64,000 nucleotides of DNA from Rhizopus sp. PT2906 (Eukaryota > Mucoromycota > Mucoromycetes > Mucorales > Rhizopodaceae). The notes beneath the pieces are model-generated. The model saw only the letters and a program-made list of their open reading frames with translations, was not told the DNA's origin and did no database searches. The stretch spans positions 62,001 through 126,000 of the forward strand of contig JAMYHX010000043.1 in assembly GCA_025529335.1 (NCBI GenBank), read 5' to 3'. Both the position numbers and the translations under genes were made by a program. Shown in pieces: positions 44,102 through 57,079 of this stretch. How positions within the stretch are numbered: position 1 is the stretch's first letter; every line of letters starts with the position of its first letter.

Positions 44102-46018
44102 ATGGCAGTGAAGAGAAGGTCGAGCGATTTGGAATTAAAGGAGAGTCAAGAAAAGACAATGGTAGAAAATAAACGACGATCAGCACAAACACAATCTTGG
44201 ATCTATGGTTCGGCTACTGCAGAACAAAACATGGATGATAAGCAAGAAGACGATAAGGATACCAAAGGAATAAAAGACGAAAAAGACAATACTCAGAGCA
44301 ATGAAGCAGGCAGTAGAGGCATATGGTCATGGCTGACATACTCAGCAGAGCCTTCGAACCAGACCAAACAGACCAAAGGGAAGAGCGAGGAACAAAGGAC
44401 AGTGAATGATGCAGATAAAGAACCACAAGGAACAAGTGGCAAACGACCATTCTACTGGAAGACATTCTTTACAACTTCAACAACAGAGTCAGAAAATGGA
44501 AAGGATACAGTCATTGTTACTGACGACAGTGATGATGATAACTCAGTGATAGATGTGGCTAAAAAGCAGGAATCAACTCCTTCTTTATGCAAAAATGCCA
44601 TATTACCTACCTTTCAATCTCAATTTGAAGTTAGCAGTGATGATAGCTTCCTCACATGGGCGATCAATGCTATAAAGAGCTCAATTTTCACAAGAGTACC
44701 TTCTATAATTGAATCGATGAAGCAGATGCCAGATGATATAGGCGGGAAGAAGATTGTGATCATTGGTGTGCATGGCTGGTTTCCTATGAAGGTAGGCATA
44801 GGGCATTAAGATCTTTATCAAAATACTAAGCAATCCGACCTATAAGCTAGTAAGAAGCATGATTGGTGAACCAACGGGAACTTCACAAAAGTTTTGTGAA
44901 CAGATGACTCTTGCGGTTAAAAAGTACTTTTTAGACAATCATGATTTGACTATACCCGATAAGTCAATCACTAGTATTCCGTTACTCTGGGAAGGAAAGG
45001 TTCAAGAAAGAGTAGATAAATTTTATGATCTTATTCAGACTCAATGGATAGAAAGCATAAAAGAAGCTGATATCATCTTATGGGCTACCCATTCTCAAGG
45101 TACACCTGTGTCGATCATTCTGCTACAGAAACTGATCGAGTCGTCCATCATTCGACCACGCCAACAACCAATGTGTTTGCTAGCAATGGCAGGTATTTCT
45201 CATGGACCATTTCCAACCTTGAAAGGAAATCTTTTAGTCAAGGTAAAATATACAGACAGAAAAAAAAAAAAAGAAAGAAAAAGGGGCAGATATGAACATA
45301 CCTCCTATAGTACTTTGAAGCAGATCCGGCCAGGGAACTGTTTGAATTTATGAACTCGAATTCGGAAGTGTCCATCATCTATAGAGAGGCTATGGCTTAT
45401 GTTCTAGAGCACGATATCAAGGTCGTACTTGTTGGATCTATGCAAGATCAAGTTGTCCCTCTGTATTCAGCAATCATGTCTGGTCTGTCTCATCCTAATC
45501 TACTGCGCGCCATTTATATCGATGGTCACATCTATTCTGAAGATGACTTTTTGATTCGACTCATTGAGTTTGCAATAAGTCTATTAAATATGGGTCTGTC
45601 TGATCATGGATTTCTGATTTATATTAGTGAAGCTTTAGCTGGCAACCTTTACTCTCTGGAAGGTGGTCATTCAACAATATATGAAGAATTGGATGTGTTT
45701 ATCCTACCGCTGCAGTATCTGTTTGAAACACATCCTATTGGCCATAAACAAAAGAAGATACGTATAGAGCAAAAGGTAGAAAGGGCAATGAACGAAGTCA
45801 AGGCAAGACTAGACCCATTCCAAGCGAGATTAAAGCTGAATCCGTTTCATCTACCTTGGGCCATGCGTGGTATCTGGGATGATTCAAGAATATTAAGTAA
45901 TGATGCTTTACGTAAAGAGCTAGAGCAACTTCAGGCGTTATTTAATAAATGGAACCCGACAAGTGCCAGGTTAAAGGAGATTAAGTTTCGATTGGAGCCT
46001 TTGAAGGCAAGATTATAA
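44102..46018 (+). CDS. YML020W-type fungal alpha/beta hydrolase
   Basis: Predicted lipase- or esterase-like protein of a fungal family that includes the uncharacterised yeast YML020W. Exons are 44102-44791, 44847-45242 and 45311-46018, about 598 residues. The first 150 residues are charged and disordered, with two GxWSWLTYSAE / ATAEQ-like short motifs. The hydrolase part begins KKIVIIGVHGWFPMKLVRSM (an oxyanion-hole-like HGWFP), followed by IGEPTGTS. The nucleophile elbow is HSQGTP. A later strand is VVLVGSMQDQVVPLYSA (the Asp/His side), and SLEGGHSTIYEE may give the catalytic His. The C-terminus is helical. Substrate unknown. Convergent with the RhoGAP gene, 83 bp apart. Confidence 0.82.
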
Positions 46019-46101
46019 ACAGTACATATATCCACTTTTATCATACATTGTTTATAGAGAAAATAAAAATATGGGCAGACATAAAAGTATGTCATATTTT
46101 T

Positions 46102-47863
46102 TTATTGTTCATCTTGTTCAAAAAACCAGTCAGCTTGCAAAATCAGTGCTTCAATCACCTTGCTCTGAAGGTCGGATTGCATAATGCCACTCAGCTCTCC
46201 TTGAACTGGCCGTAAGAGGCTGACTGAAAATATCAAGGCCAAGTTTGAAGCTTCCATCTTATTGATTTCAGAGTACGAGGCAACATGACTAAGATGCCGC
46301 ATTAAATACTCCAAAACAATAAAATTTGGCTTTGGTAGGCTGTGAAGTACGGATTTGATCTGAAACATACGTTCTTCATAGTCTGATATTTCTATTCAAA
46401 TTAGGTCAGTTTATATATAAGAAAATCCTTATCCTTTGTCTTACTTGCTGCTTCCATAAAGTAGTCGTAGTATTCAAATGTCATTAATGGATTGCGAAGT
46501 TCACGGAAATAGAGTTTGAGTAAACCAGTTACTGCATTGATATCGTGTTCATCCTTGAATGTGACATGTTCTCCTATTTAACTATGAATAAAAAAAAAAA
46601 AAGAATATCTTCGAGGGTTATCACATACTGTCATTAAATGCTGCTTTATATTTTTGTATGCTAGACGCTGGTCCAGACAGTCTGTAGATTCCTACTGATT
46701 GTAATCCCCTTGCCTCCACTTCTTTTATGCATGTTGAAACAATATAAGGTACATCACCATTTTCTTCCATTCGTAAATAACCTCCAAACACACTATTTTC
46801 TATCATGCAAATGAGTAATCAATCGGATTAAATTGTAACTACTGTTGATGTACCATCAGGTTGTGATTGAGGAGTAGGCATATGTTTTGGTTCCATTTTC
46901 TTTGAGTTTGCTTTCGTAAACCAAAATGGTCTCTTTTCTTCTGTATACTGATCTTTAGTCATTTTTCTGTTTACTTTCATATGGTCTTCATCGATTGACA
47001 GCGAGGTTAATAATCTCATGATTTCTACACAGAAAGAAAGTGAGCGAGTAGAAGTATTGGCCTGTTGACATACCTGTGTCTTGATTTTGACCTTCTTTAC
47101 GAGCAATGAGTTCTCTCATGATAGCATCAAGCCAAAGAGAGAAATCTTTGTCATTTTCAGTTTGAATGTATAGCTTTACTTTGTGCGGTGTTGATATGAT
47201 GAATACGTACTTTCTTTTCGTGTCTTGTTTTCCAGCTGGGTCAATGTTGCATGAATGTAAATCGAAACTGCCAACGGGTAACCGAGCTATCTTCTAAAGA
47301 TATACACACAGATTTAGTTAAAAAGGTTATTTCAATTTTTGACCCTCTTCTCACTTTGCTTTTTCCGTGGCTTTCCTTGTTATATAAGAGTAAAAATCCA
47401 TTGGATAGCACTGCATAATAAACTTTCCAGGAACTCAATTTACCACCTTCCTCCTTTTCAGAAATCATCTTCATTTGAATATTTCCTTTATGTCGAATCC
47501 ATTCTGGTTGCAGTTTATCCAATTCCTATTTAATCTATTAATAACGAGTTGCTTATTTATTTATTATTACCAATTTCTTTAATTCACCAGGTTCAAGCCT
47601 AGCTGTTACCGTGGTAACCAAGTCTGCCGTATCATCCGGTTTATCCCACCGAGATTCTCCTGTGGATTCATTAAAGTAGTATATGGTTCCATCTTCATCT
47701 ATTGTTCATCCAATGTTTTCTTCATTAACCTCTTTCAATTTTTATTAATTGAATGAAGCCTTACTTTACCATATGCAGACTCCCAACCTTCAGGTAATGT
47801 TGTTGGTGTTGACGTTGTTATTGTTGTTGTCTGTTCCTAAGATGGGGCATATTCGTCAGCATG

Positions 47864-47927
<64 letters not shown>

Positions 47928-48300
47928 TTATGTTACATACGTCTACTACTAATAAAAATAGGTTAGCATAAAATATACATATATAGTCTCTGTTTCTAGG
48001 TCTATTTTACCTTCTGTTGTTTCTAGTCTTATTCTATTTGCAGGAAAGAAACCAATTTGGTCATTCAATTCGCCTTTATGTAAACTTGTTTAATTGAGCT
48101 CAAGTATGTTTATATTCTTTATCTAACCTTCCCACCTATTAAAGACATGTTAAATGACATGCTTTAGTTATTATTATGGGTTATTATTACCAATCATCGT
48201 TATGCTTCTCTAATAGCTTAATTCTATCCCCTTGTTTAAAAGATAATTCAAATTCACCTTCTGCTGTGTAATCCCAAACAGCTATAAGATATTGTGTCAT
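46102..48300 (-). CDS. SH3-WW-PH-RhoGAP protein
   Basis: Predicted Rho-family GTPase-activating protein. From the start (48300) it reads AVWDYTAEGEFELSFKQGD, an SH3 domain split by introns. A WW domain (about 47590-47710, YYFNESTGESRWDKP) follows, then a PH domain (about 47110-47520, IRHKGNIQMKM and WKVYYAVLSNGFLLLYNKES), a basic linker, and a RhoGAP domain (46102-46800). That domain has FGGYLRM, VPYIVSTCIKEVEARG, the arginine finger in GIYRLSG, LLKLYFRELRNPLM and NLALIFSVSLLRP. One intron carries a 59-nt poly-T (plus strand). The domain order resembles animal ARHGAP12/27/9. Exon edges in the first 600 bp are approximate. Confidence 0.85.
47866..47924. repeat. Poly-T tract (59 nt) in a RhoGAP intron
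   Basis: Uninterrupted T59 on the plus strand (A59 on the sense strand of the host gene), by far the longest homopolymer in the window. It may be a retroposed tail or a slippage or assembly artefact. Confidence 0.9.
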
Positions 48301-48503
48301 TGTTTAAGAAAAAGAAAAAAGAGCAAAACGCTATTTAAAATTAATAAAATGGCTCATTTCCAGAATTGGAAATTGATCCCACTATTGAAATTGTTGTTTC
48401 TCTTTCTCTTTCTGCCCCCTTCTTTTTTTTTTTGCCTTTCTTTCTTTTTATATATTCTTTGACAACATTTCATAAAAGGTTGTCAATATAAAAATTTAAA
48501 GCC
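48301..48503. promoter_or_regulatory. 203-bp bidirectional promoter between RhoGAP and Rax2-like genes
   Basis: Two polarity-related genes are divergently transcribed from one short T-rich spacer (T runs at about 48424-48434), which suggests shared regulation. No specific sites are claimed. Confidence 0.5.
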
Positions 48504-51500
48504 ATGAAAAGACTACTATGGCCATTAGTATTGTGCTATTCTATACTGGCTATAGAAGTGCCTACTCTTAGATTAGACGATATTGGTCAATTAGGCTTCA
48601 TTGGCGACTATGTTGGTATATCCCCATTTGAAGATGCTCGACAAACTGAATCGATACCCCAAAATACTTCAGCGCTCTACATTCATCATAACAACCTTTT
48701 TACCCTATTTTCAACTATTGACGGCTCTATAGAGGCTTATTGTCAACTAGACAAATCAAATTATATCCTAGGCGGTCAATTTAATACCATTAATCATACA
48801 CAATATAATAATATAGTTCAACTTAACCTAGATACATTACAACTTACTCCTTTACAACAAGGATTAAATGGCCCTGTGAGGGCACTTTATTGTTTCAACC
48901 AATCCGTTTATGTCGGTGGTGAATTTGATAGACCAATGGGTGATTCAGTAAATTACGGCCATACAGCATTATGGCAAGGAAATAAGTGGATACCTTTACC
49001 TTGGCAAGGCTTCAACGGCCCGGTCTATTCAATTATTCCAATAGAGCAATCATCTTCCATTTGGTTTGCTGGTCAATTCAATGCAACCAGTGATGGAAAA
49101 TATACAAATCAATCATATCAACAGTCTGTCGATTTAATATCTTTAGCAGTAAGAAAAAAAAAGTATGCAAGGAGGAGGAAACTCACCCTTAAAAAAAGAC
49201 TATAACTGCAGGGAATAGTGCGCCCAATACAGATCCATCTAGCGTCATTTGCTCACAGTCTCCCTGGTTACTACGAGGTGATAGTCCTGGTTACTGGCAA
49301 GCTTCGTTTCCATTTCCTATACAACCCTCTCTTTTTCGATTAAAGAATACGAATATCAATGGAACAGGCACTCGTCAATTTAGCATTATTTCCTTAGGAT
49401 CCAATGATTACTTCAATCTCTCCTATATAGATCCAGCCACACAGCAGATCCAACATTGTTCAGAAGCTTGTTTACTGTCTAATACGAGCGACTATCAGGA
49501 TTTTATTGTCTCAACTCCTTTAAGTACCAATGGAATCAGAATCAATATTGACAGTTGGTACGGTTCACAAGGTGGATTGGGTGGAGTACAAATATTTAGA
49601 TCAGATACATCACTTCAACCTCATTTGACTTCAAGTAATACCAACGGCAGTTGTTCAAGTACTCCAGAGCCTTCTTCGACATTTGCAATCACTGGCAACT
49701 GGACAGAGACTTATGCTTTTGGAACTTATCAAAATTTCCTAACATCAACGTTCCCTGCATCTCAACTTTCTTCTGCAGATGTTTCAGTTACTTATAAACC
49801 GTAAGTGAGAACCCCATTATCATCCAATCACTAGTTCTGACTTTTTTTTTTTAGATACATATCAGCACAAGGCATGTATAATGTTTATGCAAACACACCT
49901 GGTTGTGTAGGAACTAGCAACTGTAATCAGCGTACCAATGTTGAGCTTGCCATAGAACTTACACCTGGCAACCAGCAGCACATATCACTTAGCCAACAGA
50001 ACTATCAGGATCAAAGAACATTGATCTATCAGGGCATTGTCAGCTCATCAACCGGTTCGTTTCAACCTACGATTACCCTCAGAATCAACCCATCCAATAT
50101 CACACAACCATCGTCAGATACAGTTTCAATCATTGCAGATTCTATCGAATTTGTACGAAATGATACCTACCCAACGCTTTCAAGCATCTTGCAGTTTTTC
50201 CCATTCAACAATTCCTGGTCTGCTTTACCAGGTATATAGTCATGAACCATTATTGCTTTCCGTCTGATACTTAATGTTTTATAGATCAATTATCTATCGG
50301 GTCTACTGTAAGGACACTAAGCGCACATGGCGATACTGTCTATATTGGCGGTCAATTGGCCAATAGCTCTTATAGTAACATCGTATCTTACAATCATCAG
50401 CAACAAAGATTGATTCCTCCAAGTCAATCAGGATTAAATGGAGTTGTTACATCATCTGTAATCATAGGATCCAGTAAGTTTTATATATAATTCAATATTC
50501 AAACCATGCTCATACAGGTTTTTATGATTTTTAGAGCTCATCGTTGGCGGCAACTTTACTGATACTCAAGTCTCGCAAAATATTGGTTTGAACCATGTTG
50601 CTATTTATGATACCGAAGCAGGTACATGGTCCGCAATGAACCAAGTAAGTAAACAATAGCAATATAAAAAGGGCACGCAATAAACTAACTTGTATAAAAA
50701 AAGGGAGTCAATGGTACCGTGACGCATTTGTATGCCACAGACAACGAAAGTATTCATCTATCAGGTCAATTCAATTATGCATCATCCATGCCTGTCTATG
50801 GTAACGCTGAATGGAGTCTTTCCAGTAACGCATGGGTACCCGCTTCCTCCTTTGTTCTTGGCCCTGTCACGTATACGATTCCTCTCAACTCAACCGCTAG
50901 TCTCTATTTTGGTAATATCAAGAATGCTCAAAGCTATTGGGCTATGAACGCAGCATCCATGTCATCATCATCATCAAGTTGGTCCAACTTGATCAGCCAA
51001 GTTGACCCAAGTGCAACAATTCGCTCGGGTATCCTTTGGAAGGACGACAGTGTGATCTTGGGTGGATCATTTAACCTGAACCAGACACAATATCAGGTTG
51101 TCATGTATCAACAAGGAACCTGGCAAGGTCTGCTGCAGAACATTCAAGGAGATATAAAGACAATGTTGATTATTGATGACAAGTTATTCATGGGTGGTAA
51201 CTTTACTGGCCCACGCAATATGAGCAGCTTGGGCATGTATGATCTAAATAAACGCAGTCTATCTGCCGTTTATGGTTTGTATGGTAAGTCAATGAAGAAA
51301 GAAAAATAAAAACGATGACTTAGTTATTTTGATGTAGATGCCAATCAAAGACCTGGTCAAGTCAATGTGATTCGCTCCAATGGACAGACTGTCTTTGTTG
51401 GTGGTGATTTTGACTATGCGGGGCTATTAAATTGTGGATGTGTCTGTAGTCTATCTATCGACCATCTTCAATGGGCACAGGTTAGCCAGAATAGCTTGGG

Positions 51501-52630
51501 CGGCACCGTAAATGATATGGTTGTTCAAAACAATGGAACTATTGTCGTTGCGGGCGATTTAAAGGTTGATAATACACCTACTCCTATAGCTCAACTTGGC
51601 AATAATCGATGGACGGCATTTACTGCGAGTGTATCTCAACCTCAATCACTCTTGTTGACGCCAGATGGTAAACAGTATATAATTTCTGGAAGGTAAGTAA
51701 AAGAACAATAAAGTAGAAAAAATATACTTATTGTTATGTCTAGGCAACAAAACACGAGCTACATCGGCTCTTGGGATGGCCATCAGTTTACAGCCTTAAA
51801 CCAATCGAATCTTGATCCTTCTTCGACAATTCAACAACTACTCTATGTTCCTACGTCATCCAGCACTATGTTAATGGCAGTGGGACACATGTCTATTGAT
51901 AACAAGAGCAGTAGCGCTGCACTCTATGATGGTTCGCAATGGTATCCCACTGTACTCACTGCATCTGCGGATGGATCTGCAGGCAGTGTGAGACAGTTAT
52001 TGACTACATCCAACTGCTGTTCCTCTTTACCCGAGCGCAAGAGATACCTCTCTGTTCCAGCTGTTGTTCTTGTCTCTCTTGGTATTTCATTAGCGATCTT
52101 ATTCTGTCTTGTAGCTATTGGCCTCTTGGTTCTGTTTCTTCGACGTCGATACAATAGTCCGACGTATATTCCACCGCCTGAGTGGAAGCCACGAGATCAG
52201 ACCGCGATGGGCTATACAACGGGAGCTACACTGCTACCAACCAGTGTGGACATGACAGATGCGCGACAACGACGATTCTCAAATACAACAACGACACTGG
52301 TGCCATTCAGTGCACTCTTGGCTGCTGCTCTGCGCCACAATGATGAGCAACCAGCAAGCGAAGAGTCACCCAAGGTGTATTATGCCAAGTATCCATTTGA
52401 AGCCAAGGAAGTCGGTGAATTAGCATTTGGTGCGAATGCACCTATTGTTGTAACAGATATGACAGACAATGTCTGGTGGATGGGATACATAGATGACGGT
52501 AAAAATATATATATATATATATTTAGAGTCTCTTGAAATTGATCATTTGTATATAGGCTCAGGAAATGCTGTATCTGGTCTTTTCCCAAGCAATTATGTA
52601 ACAAAAAGAAAACCAACAGGAATTGAATAG
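48504..52630 (+). CDS. Rax2-like cortical polarity marker with a cytoplasmic SH3 domain
   Basis: Rax2 family proteins are large membrane-anchored landmarks of bud or hyphal polarity. A signal peptide (MKRLLWPLVLCYSILA) is followed by a long, N-glycosylation-rich ectodomain with repeated beta-propeller-like units ending GGQF, GGEF, GGNF or GGDF, for example SNYILGGQFN, VYVGGEF, LIVGGNFTD and VFVGGDFDYAG. One transmembrane helix (about 52050-52135, VPAVVLVSLGISLAILFCLV) precedes a basic stop-transfer (LRRR). The cytoplasmic tail ends in an SH3 domain (about 52377-52620, KYPFEAKEVGELAFGANAP, NVWWMGYI, SGLFPSNYV). There are about ten introns. The stop is TAG 52628-52630. Convergent with the GSKIP gene, 33 bp apart. 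The SH3 tail is not something I associate with yeast Rax2. Confidence 0.87.
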
Positions 52631-52663
52631 AAATGAAATATATATAATCTTTTATTGAATAAC

Positions 52664-53169
52664 TTAATTGATCCATTCATCAAAAGAATGAGGAGCGGTC
52701 ATGGTATCATTTTGTTGTTGTTGTTGTTTCCCTGAACTAGGTTCGAGCTGTTGAGATTGTACGCTTTGTAGTTTATCATAGAGAGCCTGTTGAAAGCGCT
52801 CACGGAACATGGGCGAAATGGTCATCAATAAGTTTTCCATTGTTTCAAAGTTGTGTTCGAGATGAGCTTGTACATTTTGAGCAGTAGATAAAGCAGGGTC
52901 GACATTACAAAGTGGTGAACAAGAAGTGACCTAGATTCACTTTTTTTAATTCACTTTCCCTTATATCTTTTTTGCTCTCATTCTATTACTCTATAACCTT
53001 GGTCTGTTACTTCAATAACAATCATCACACCTTCAAGCAGGGTTAAATCAAGTCTTCCAATGTTATTAACCTCGTCTCGAACAAAAACAGTGGCTGAACC
53101 TGGAACAATGCCATAATCAAATTCTTTTGTAATGGCGTCCAGTTCTGCACTCAATGACGAAAATCTCAT
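52664..53169 (-). CDS. GSKIP-domain protein
   Basis: GSKIP binds glycogen synthase kinase 3 and protein kinase A in animals; the domain also occurs in Clu proteins. Exons on the minus strand are 52990-53169 and 52664-52930, about 148 residues. The domain shows LTLLEGVMIVIEVTDQGYRV then, across the intron, TSCSPLC. Next come EHNFETMENLLMTISPMFRE and RFQQALYDKLQSV, which parallel the C-terminal ET-SLLDTLSPAYREAFGNAL block of human GSKIP as I recall it. The tail has a short glutamine run and ends SFDEWIN. The GSK3-binding helix itself is only loosely similar. Confidence 0.7.
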
Positions 53170-53287
53170 AAGTTGTGTATGAAAAAAAAAAAGAATAAAA
53201 AAGAAAAAGGGAAAAAGATGGGGAAAATTAATTTTCCGACATTGTCTCTCTATGCGTGTGCCTGGATGTGTGTGTGGGGTATAAAGT

Positions 53288-55006
53288 TTAGTTTTTCTGA
53301 AAGAATTGAAACATGATCTTTCTGACAAAAGAAGATAGCACATCTGGTTCTTCCTGATAGAATGACTATATATAAAATATGTAAATATATATAAATATAA
53401 GAATGGGTCCTTTTTACCATAATGATACCCATCGCAGTACTGGCCATAAGGACCTCAAAGTATTTCATCTTGAATATCCAATGATGAGAGTATGCAATCT
53501 GATAGAGACTATGGACGGCTTTGGGCAAGACATAGAGAGCTAGTTCACTACGTCTCTTTTTGTCTTCGATAAAGATAGACAAGTAAGAGCATATGAAACC
53601 AGCGAGACCATAGAGATATTTGGAATTCCACCGGCCAATGAGACCCGTCTTGAGTAATTGACGATGCATGCAGATCTGATATTGATATACAGTGACAAAT
53701 GTTGCCAAAAAGGCACCCGATTTAAGTGTGGCCTTGGTCGTCTTTGAGAGCATGCCAGTAGGGCTATGGGCGGGTCAATAGATGAAATCAACCTTTTTAT
53801 AATCACTTACTCTTTTCGTAAATGTTGGGTTCGAAGAAGTAACATGGGCACAAAATGAAGTGTACCGTATACAGGTAAGTAGCTCTTGAATACATTGAAG
53901 AAACGCTCTATAGCTGTGAGGTTACAGCTATCTATCCAAGGATGAAGAATTTCACTGAGGACAAAAAGGTTAAGAGGTGTACCCTATGTCTTTCTCTTTT
54001 ACTTACCATGGTATGGCTGCTGGGTTCGGATCCAGTTGGCTGACGACTTTAATGGCGTGAGAGGTAGGATGGAGATGCTGAATAGAATCTAGTGCAAGCT
54101 TAGGACTCACGGATATTCCACGGACATTAAGGTTATTCAACATCAATGCCTCTTTTGGGCAACGTGCAGCTTGAATCATAAACGCATAAAAATCAGGTGG
54201 TAAAGTATCTGGTCTCATCTACCAAAAAAAAAAGGGTCAATTTATGTCACCCATCATCTGTGAACCTAAATGAATTACTGTGTAGGCATAGAGAACTTGA
54301 GCACAGGTAAGGCCAAAGAGCAAAGCATCTCCATTTCTAAAGTAAAAGATATCCCTTGCCTTTCCTGCATTATACACAGCCTGCAATGCTCTACGAACTA
54401 ATGTTGATTCAATGCCAATTATAAACTCATCATTGTTACCTGACAAACAATTGTTGTGCAATATCGACACGACGTTCTTTTTTTTCAAAGAGGATACTTA
54501 GACCTGCAATAGCGCCACTGACGAGACCATTGAGACGATCATCCTTGTTTCGATAAATGCGCATGCCATTATTAATTGATTTCCACAAGAATGAAAATGA
54601 TCCAAACATGGCAGCGAATCGAAGTGTATCCAAATTTTTAAAGGACGCATGCAGGATCATGGAGAGTGGTGCTCTGAAATGTTTTTTTTTTGGTCATGTA
54701 AATGAATGCAAGTTTAAATTATCTCTTACTTTTTTCTCAGGACACGAATAAGGTATAAACAGAAATTGACACCTCCTCTTACTCCATATCCCAAGATAAA
54801 CGCTCCTAATTTAATAGTGAGTCTCCCCTCCAAGATATCATAAAGGACACTTTACTTGTGCCTCCCTTGACAGCATGATCTAATACTTGACTATAATTCT
54901 TGGGCCTTGGCCAATCTGCTGGATCAAATCTTTCTGAAGGGTTTCTCTTTAATTTCTCAACGAGACGTTGATAAGAAGAGGTTCTCGGTGGCTGTGTTTG
55001 AGACAT
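53288..55006 (-). CDS. TMEM135-like multi-pass membrane protein
   Basis: TMEM135 proteins occur in peroxisomes and mitochondria and affect lipid handling and organelle dynamics in animals. The gene starts MSQTQPPRTSSYQRLVEKLK at 55006 and runs through at least six exons to the stop at 53288-53290. Family-like blocks are ILHASFKNLDTLRFAAMFGS, DRLNGLVSGAIAGLSILFEK, DALLFGLTCAQVLYAYTVIH, DTLPPDFYAFMIQAARCPKE, a Cys-containing HPWIDSCNLTAIERFFNVFK and LAGFICSYLSIFIEDKKRRS. The last encodes the second half of an internal duplication (SGAIAG...FEKKERR versus AGFICS...IEDKKRR). The last exon, SFYQEEPDVLSSFVRKIM, was read across an intron. About 430-450 residues. Confidence 0.78.
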
Positions 55007-55357
55007 ACAAAGAGAGAGAGAGAGAAGAAAGAAAGAAAGAAGTGATGATGAGGACAAGGATAAAAAAGGAAAGTGATTTTGGGGCCAGTGACTTGATTTT
55101 ACCCCAGATTCACGTGCCATGCTCAAGATCAACTCGTCTCTAGTTCATCGATAAGGCGTTTCCATAAAAGGAATGTACGTCTATTGATGTCACGGGGGGA
55201 GGGCACATATACACTTTCTAATACATGTCTGGTTGCATCATTTTATGCATGATGACATTAAATATTGTATGTACACAAAAGGTTGATTTATTAGAATCTA
55301 TTATAATCAAGAAAGAAGGGATGAACCAGCAACCCATAAATAGAATGAAATGAAGAA
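55007..55357. other. Intergenic region
   Basis: About 350 bp upstream of the TMEM135-like gene and downstream of the F-box gene. An AG/GA-rich run (about 55011-55042) begins just upstream of the TMEM135-like start. No gene. Confidence 0.4.
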
Positions 55358-55992
55358 TTATGCAGCAATGGTAGATAGAGGTAAACACAGTTCGGTGATT
55401 TGTAGGGTATATGTTAAAGGTGCTGGTGCTAAGGAACTAATGGAATTTGTCTTGAAATAATCTTGTTTTTGTAACTCTGGAGAAGGTGGAGGTGTAGGTA
55501 GTCTAGTTAGCTCTGCTTGCACTTGACATAAATCATTTTTTATATCCATCTGTATCGTCTTTCCTTCTTTCATGCCTTTTTCTACTGTGATAACAAATGC
55601 ATTCTTTGAACCATAGTCACTATTGTTCTTCCGTAAGAGTGAACAGTGAATGGGTCTCTTGTGGTCAAACATGGTCTTTATCTTGACCGGATCCATCATG
55701 ATGGAATAGTATGCCATTTTTGACACTGGATCAAATCGAATGGGCTGAGCCATAACTTGGCCAAGATGAATCTGAAATAAATAAGTATAAACAGATATCA
55801 TTATAATAATGAATTCATGCTTACCAGTATGCCCCATTCATCTTTGCTGGATCCTCTTCTGATTCTCCTTTCAATTTCAGATAAAGCATAGGATTGAAGT
55901 AATTTACAGGTACGTTCTATGCGCACCAAATCCTTGATGGATAAATAACTTAAGATTTCTGTCAGAATTTCTGAAGGAAGCATCAAATCCAT
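55358..55992 (-). CDS. F-box protein
   Basis: Likely substrate adaptor of an SCF ubiquitin ligase. Exons on the minus strand are 55825-55992 and 55358-55771, about 193 residues. The N-terminal F-box reads LPSEILTEILSYLSIKDLVR then IERTCKLLQSYALSE, matching the LPxEILxxILSYLxxxDLxR...CK pattern. The rest is beta-rich (AQPIRFDPVSKMAYYSIMMD, KNAFVITVEKGMKEGKTIQM), includes a TPPPSP phosphorylation-like site and lacks WD40 or LRR repeats. The substrate cannot be guessed. Confidence 0.75.
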
Positions 55993-57079
55993 TTTGTAAA
56001 ATAAATAATAATGATATGTGTGTGTGTATGAAAAAGAAAGGTAGAAAATAACAGGTTGTATTTATACTAAATCAATTGTCCTATCAAATTATAAACTCCG
56101 TTTTCTGTTTATCATATATGGTATACCTTATATATCCATTATAGCTCCGTTTTAAAAATAAAACTTTACCTTTTAGAGTAATCTTTATGGGTCCTTTCAA
56201 TCGATAAGACATAATATATACAGAAAACATTAGCGTCATTCCCCCTAGCAACTAATCTCATTTTATTTTATCCTTTCTGTTTATGGGTATATCACCTTGT
56301 TTTTAAAATAAAAAAAGCACCTTTTAAATACATGATATTTTGTGGGATGACAATAATCTCCACACACTGATACATTTACATAAACACATACACATGCATA
56401 CACACATAAAAAAGCACCCGATCCTATAGATTATATCTCTTAGACATTGCTGGTATCGGCATTTTAATTTAATACTATAGCCCAATTCAAGGGTTCTCCT
56501 TTTTTTATTTTGTTATCGATAAAGAAATAATATGTGTGTTACTTTATACGTCAGGGGTAAATCTCAGCAAGAATAAGGTAAAGCCTTTTTAAGCATCTTT
56601 TTCTGTGTATTGTTTACAAACACAGTTCTTGATAATCGATTTGTTCTTTCAGGTGATAATCCACTGTTCAAATGTCGAAGACCCGCTTGCCATCTTTTAT
56701 AATTACCATTGGCAGTGGGAAAGAATCTACAGCGGCTTAGTTCAAGGGTTTCTTTCTATTACATTTTAATTACCTTTTTTTAGCGCCTGAATGACTTTTG
56801 AGTTTATATGACATGCCTCTAGATCCAAATGGAATGGCTGACTTGACTGCATTGACTTTTAAGCTGTTATTTCTATTTGTCCAGTGTGTGTGTGTTTTAT
56901 GTTCCTTTTATACCTAATGTATTCAACATGTTGATGCAAGGAATTAAAAAAAAAGAGCAAGCTTTTAGAGAGAGAGAGAGAGAGAGAGTGGAGGGGGGGA
57001 AACAAAAAAATTAAAAAAAGTGACTGGTTTAGCCACACCTATTTTTTTGTTCTCTCTCTCTCTCTCTCTCTCCATTACA
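55993..57079. other. Intergenic region
   Basis: About 1.09 kb between divergent genes. It holds an AG run (about 56970-56988) and CT runs (about 57051-57072) just before the coiled-coil gene start. No coding frame was recognised. A small RNA gene cannot be excluded by eye. Confidence 0.4.
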
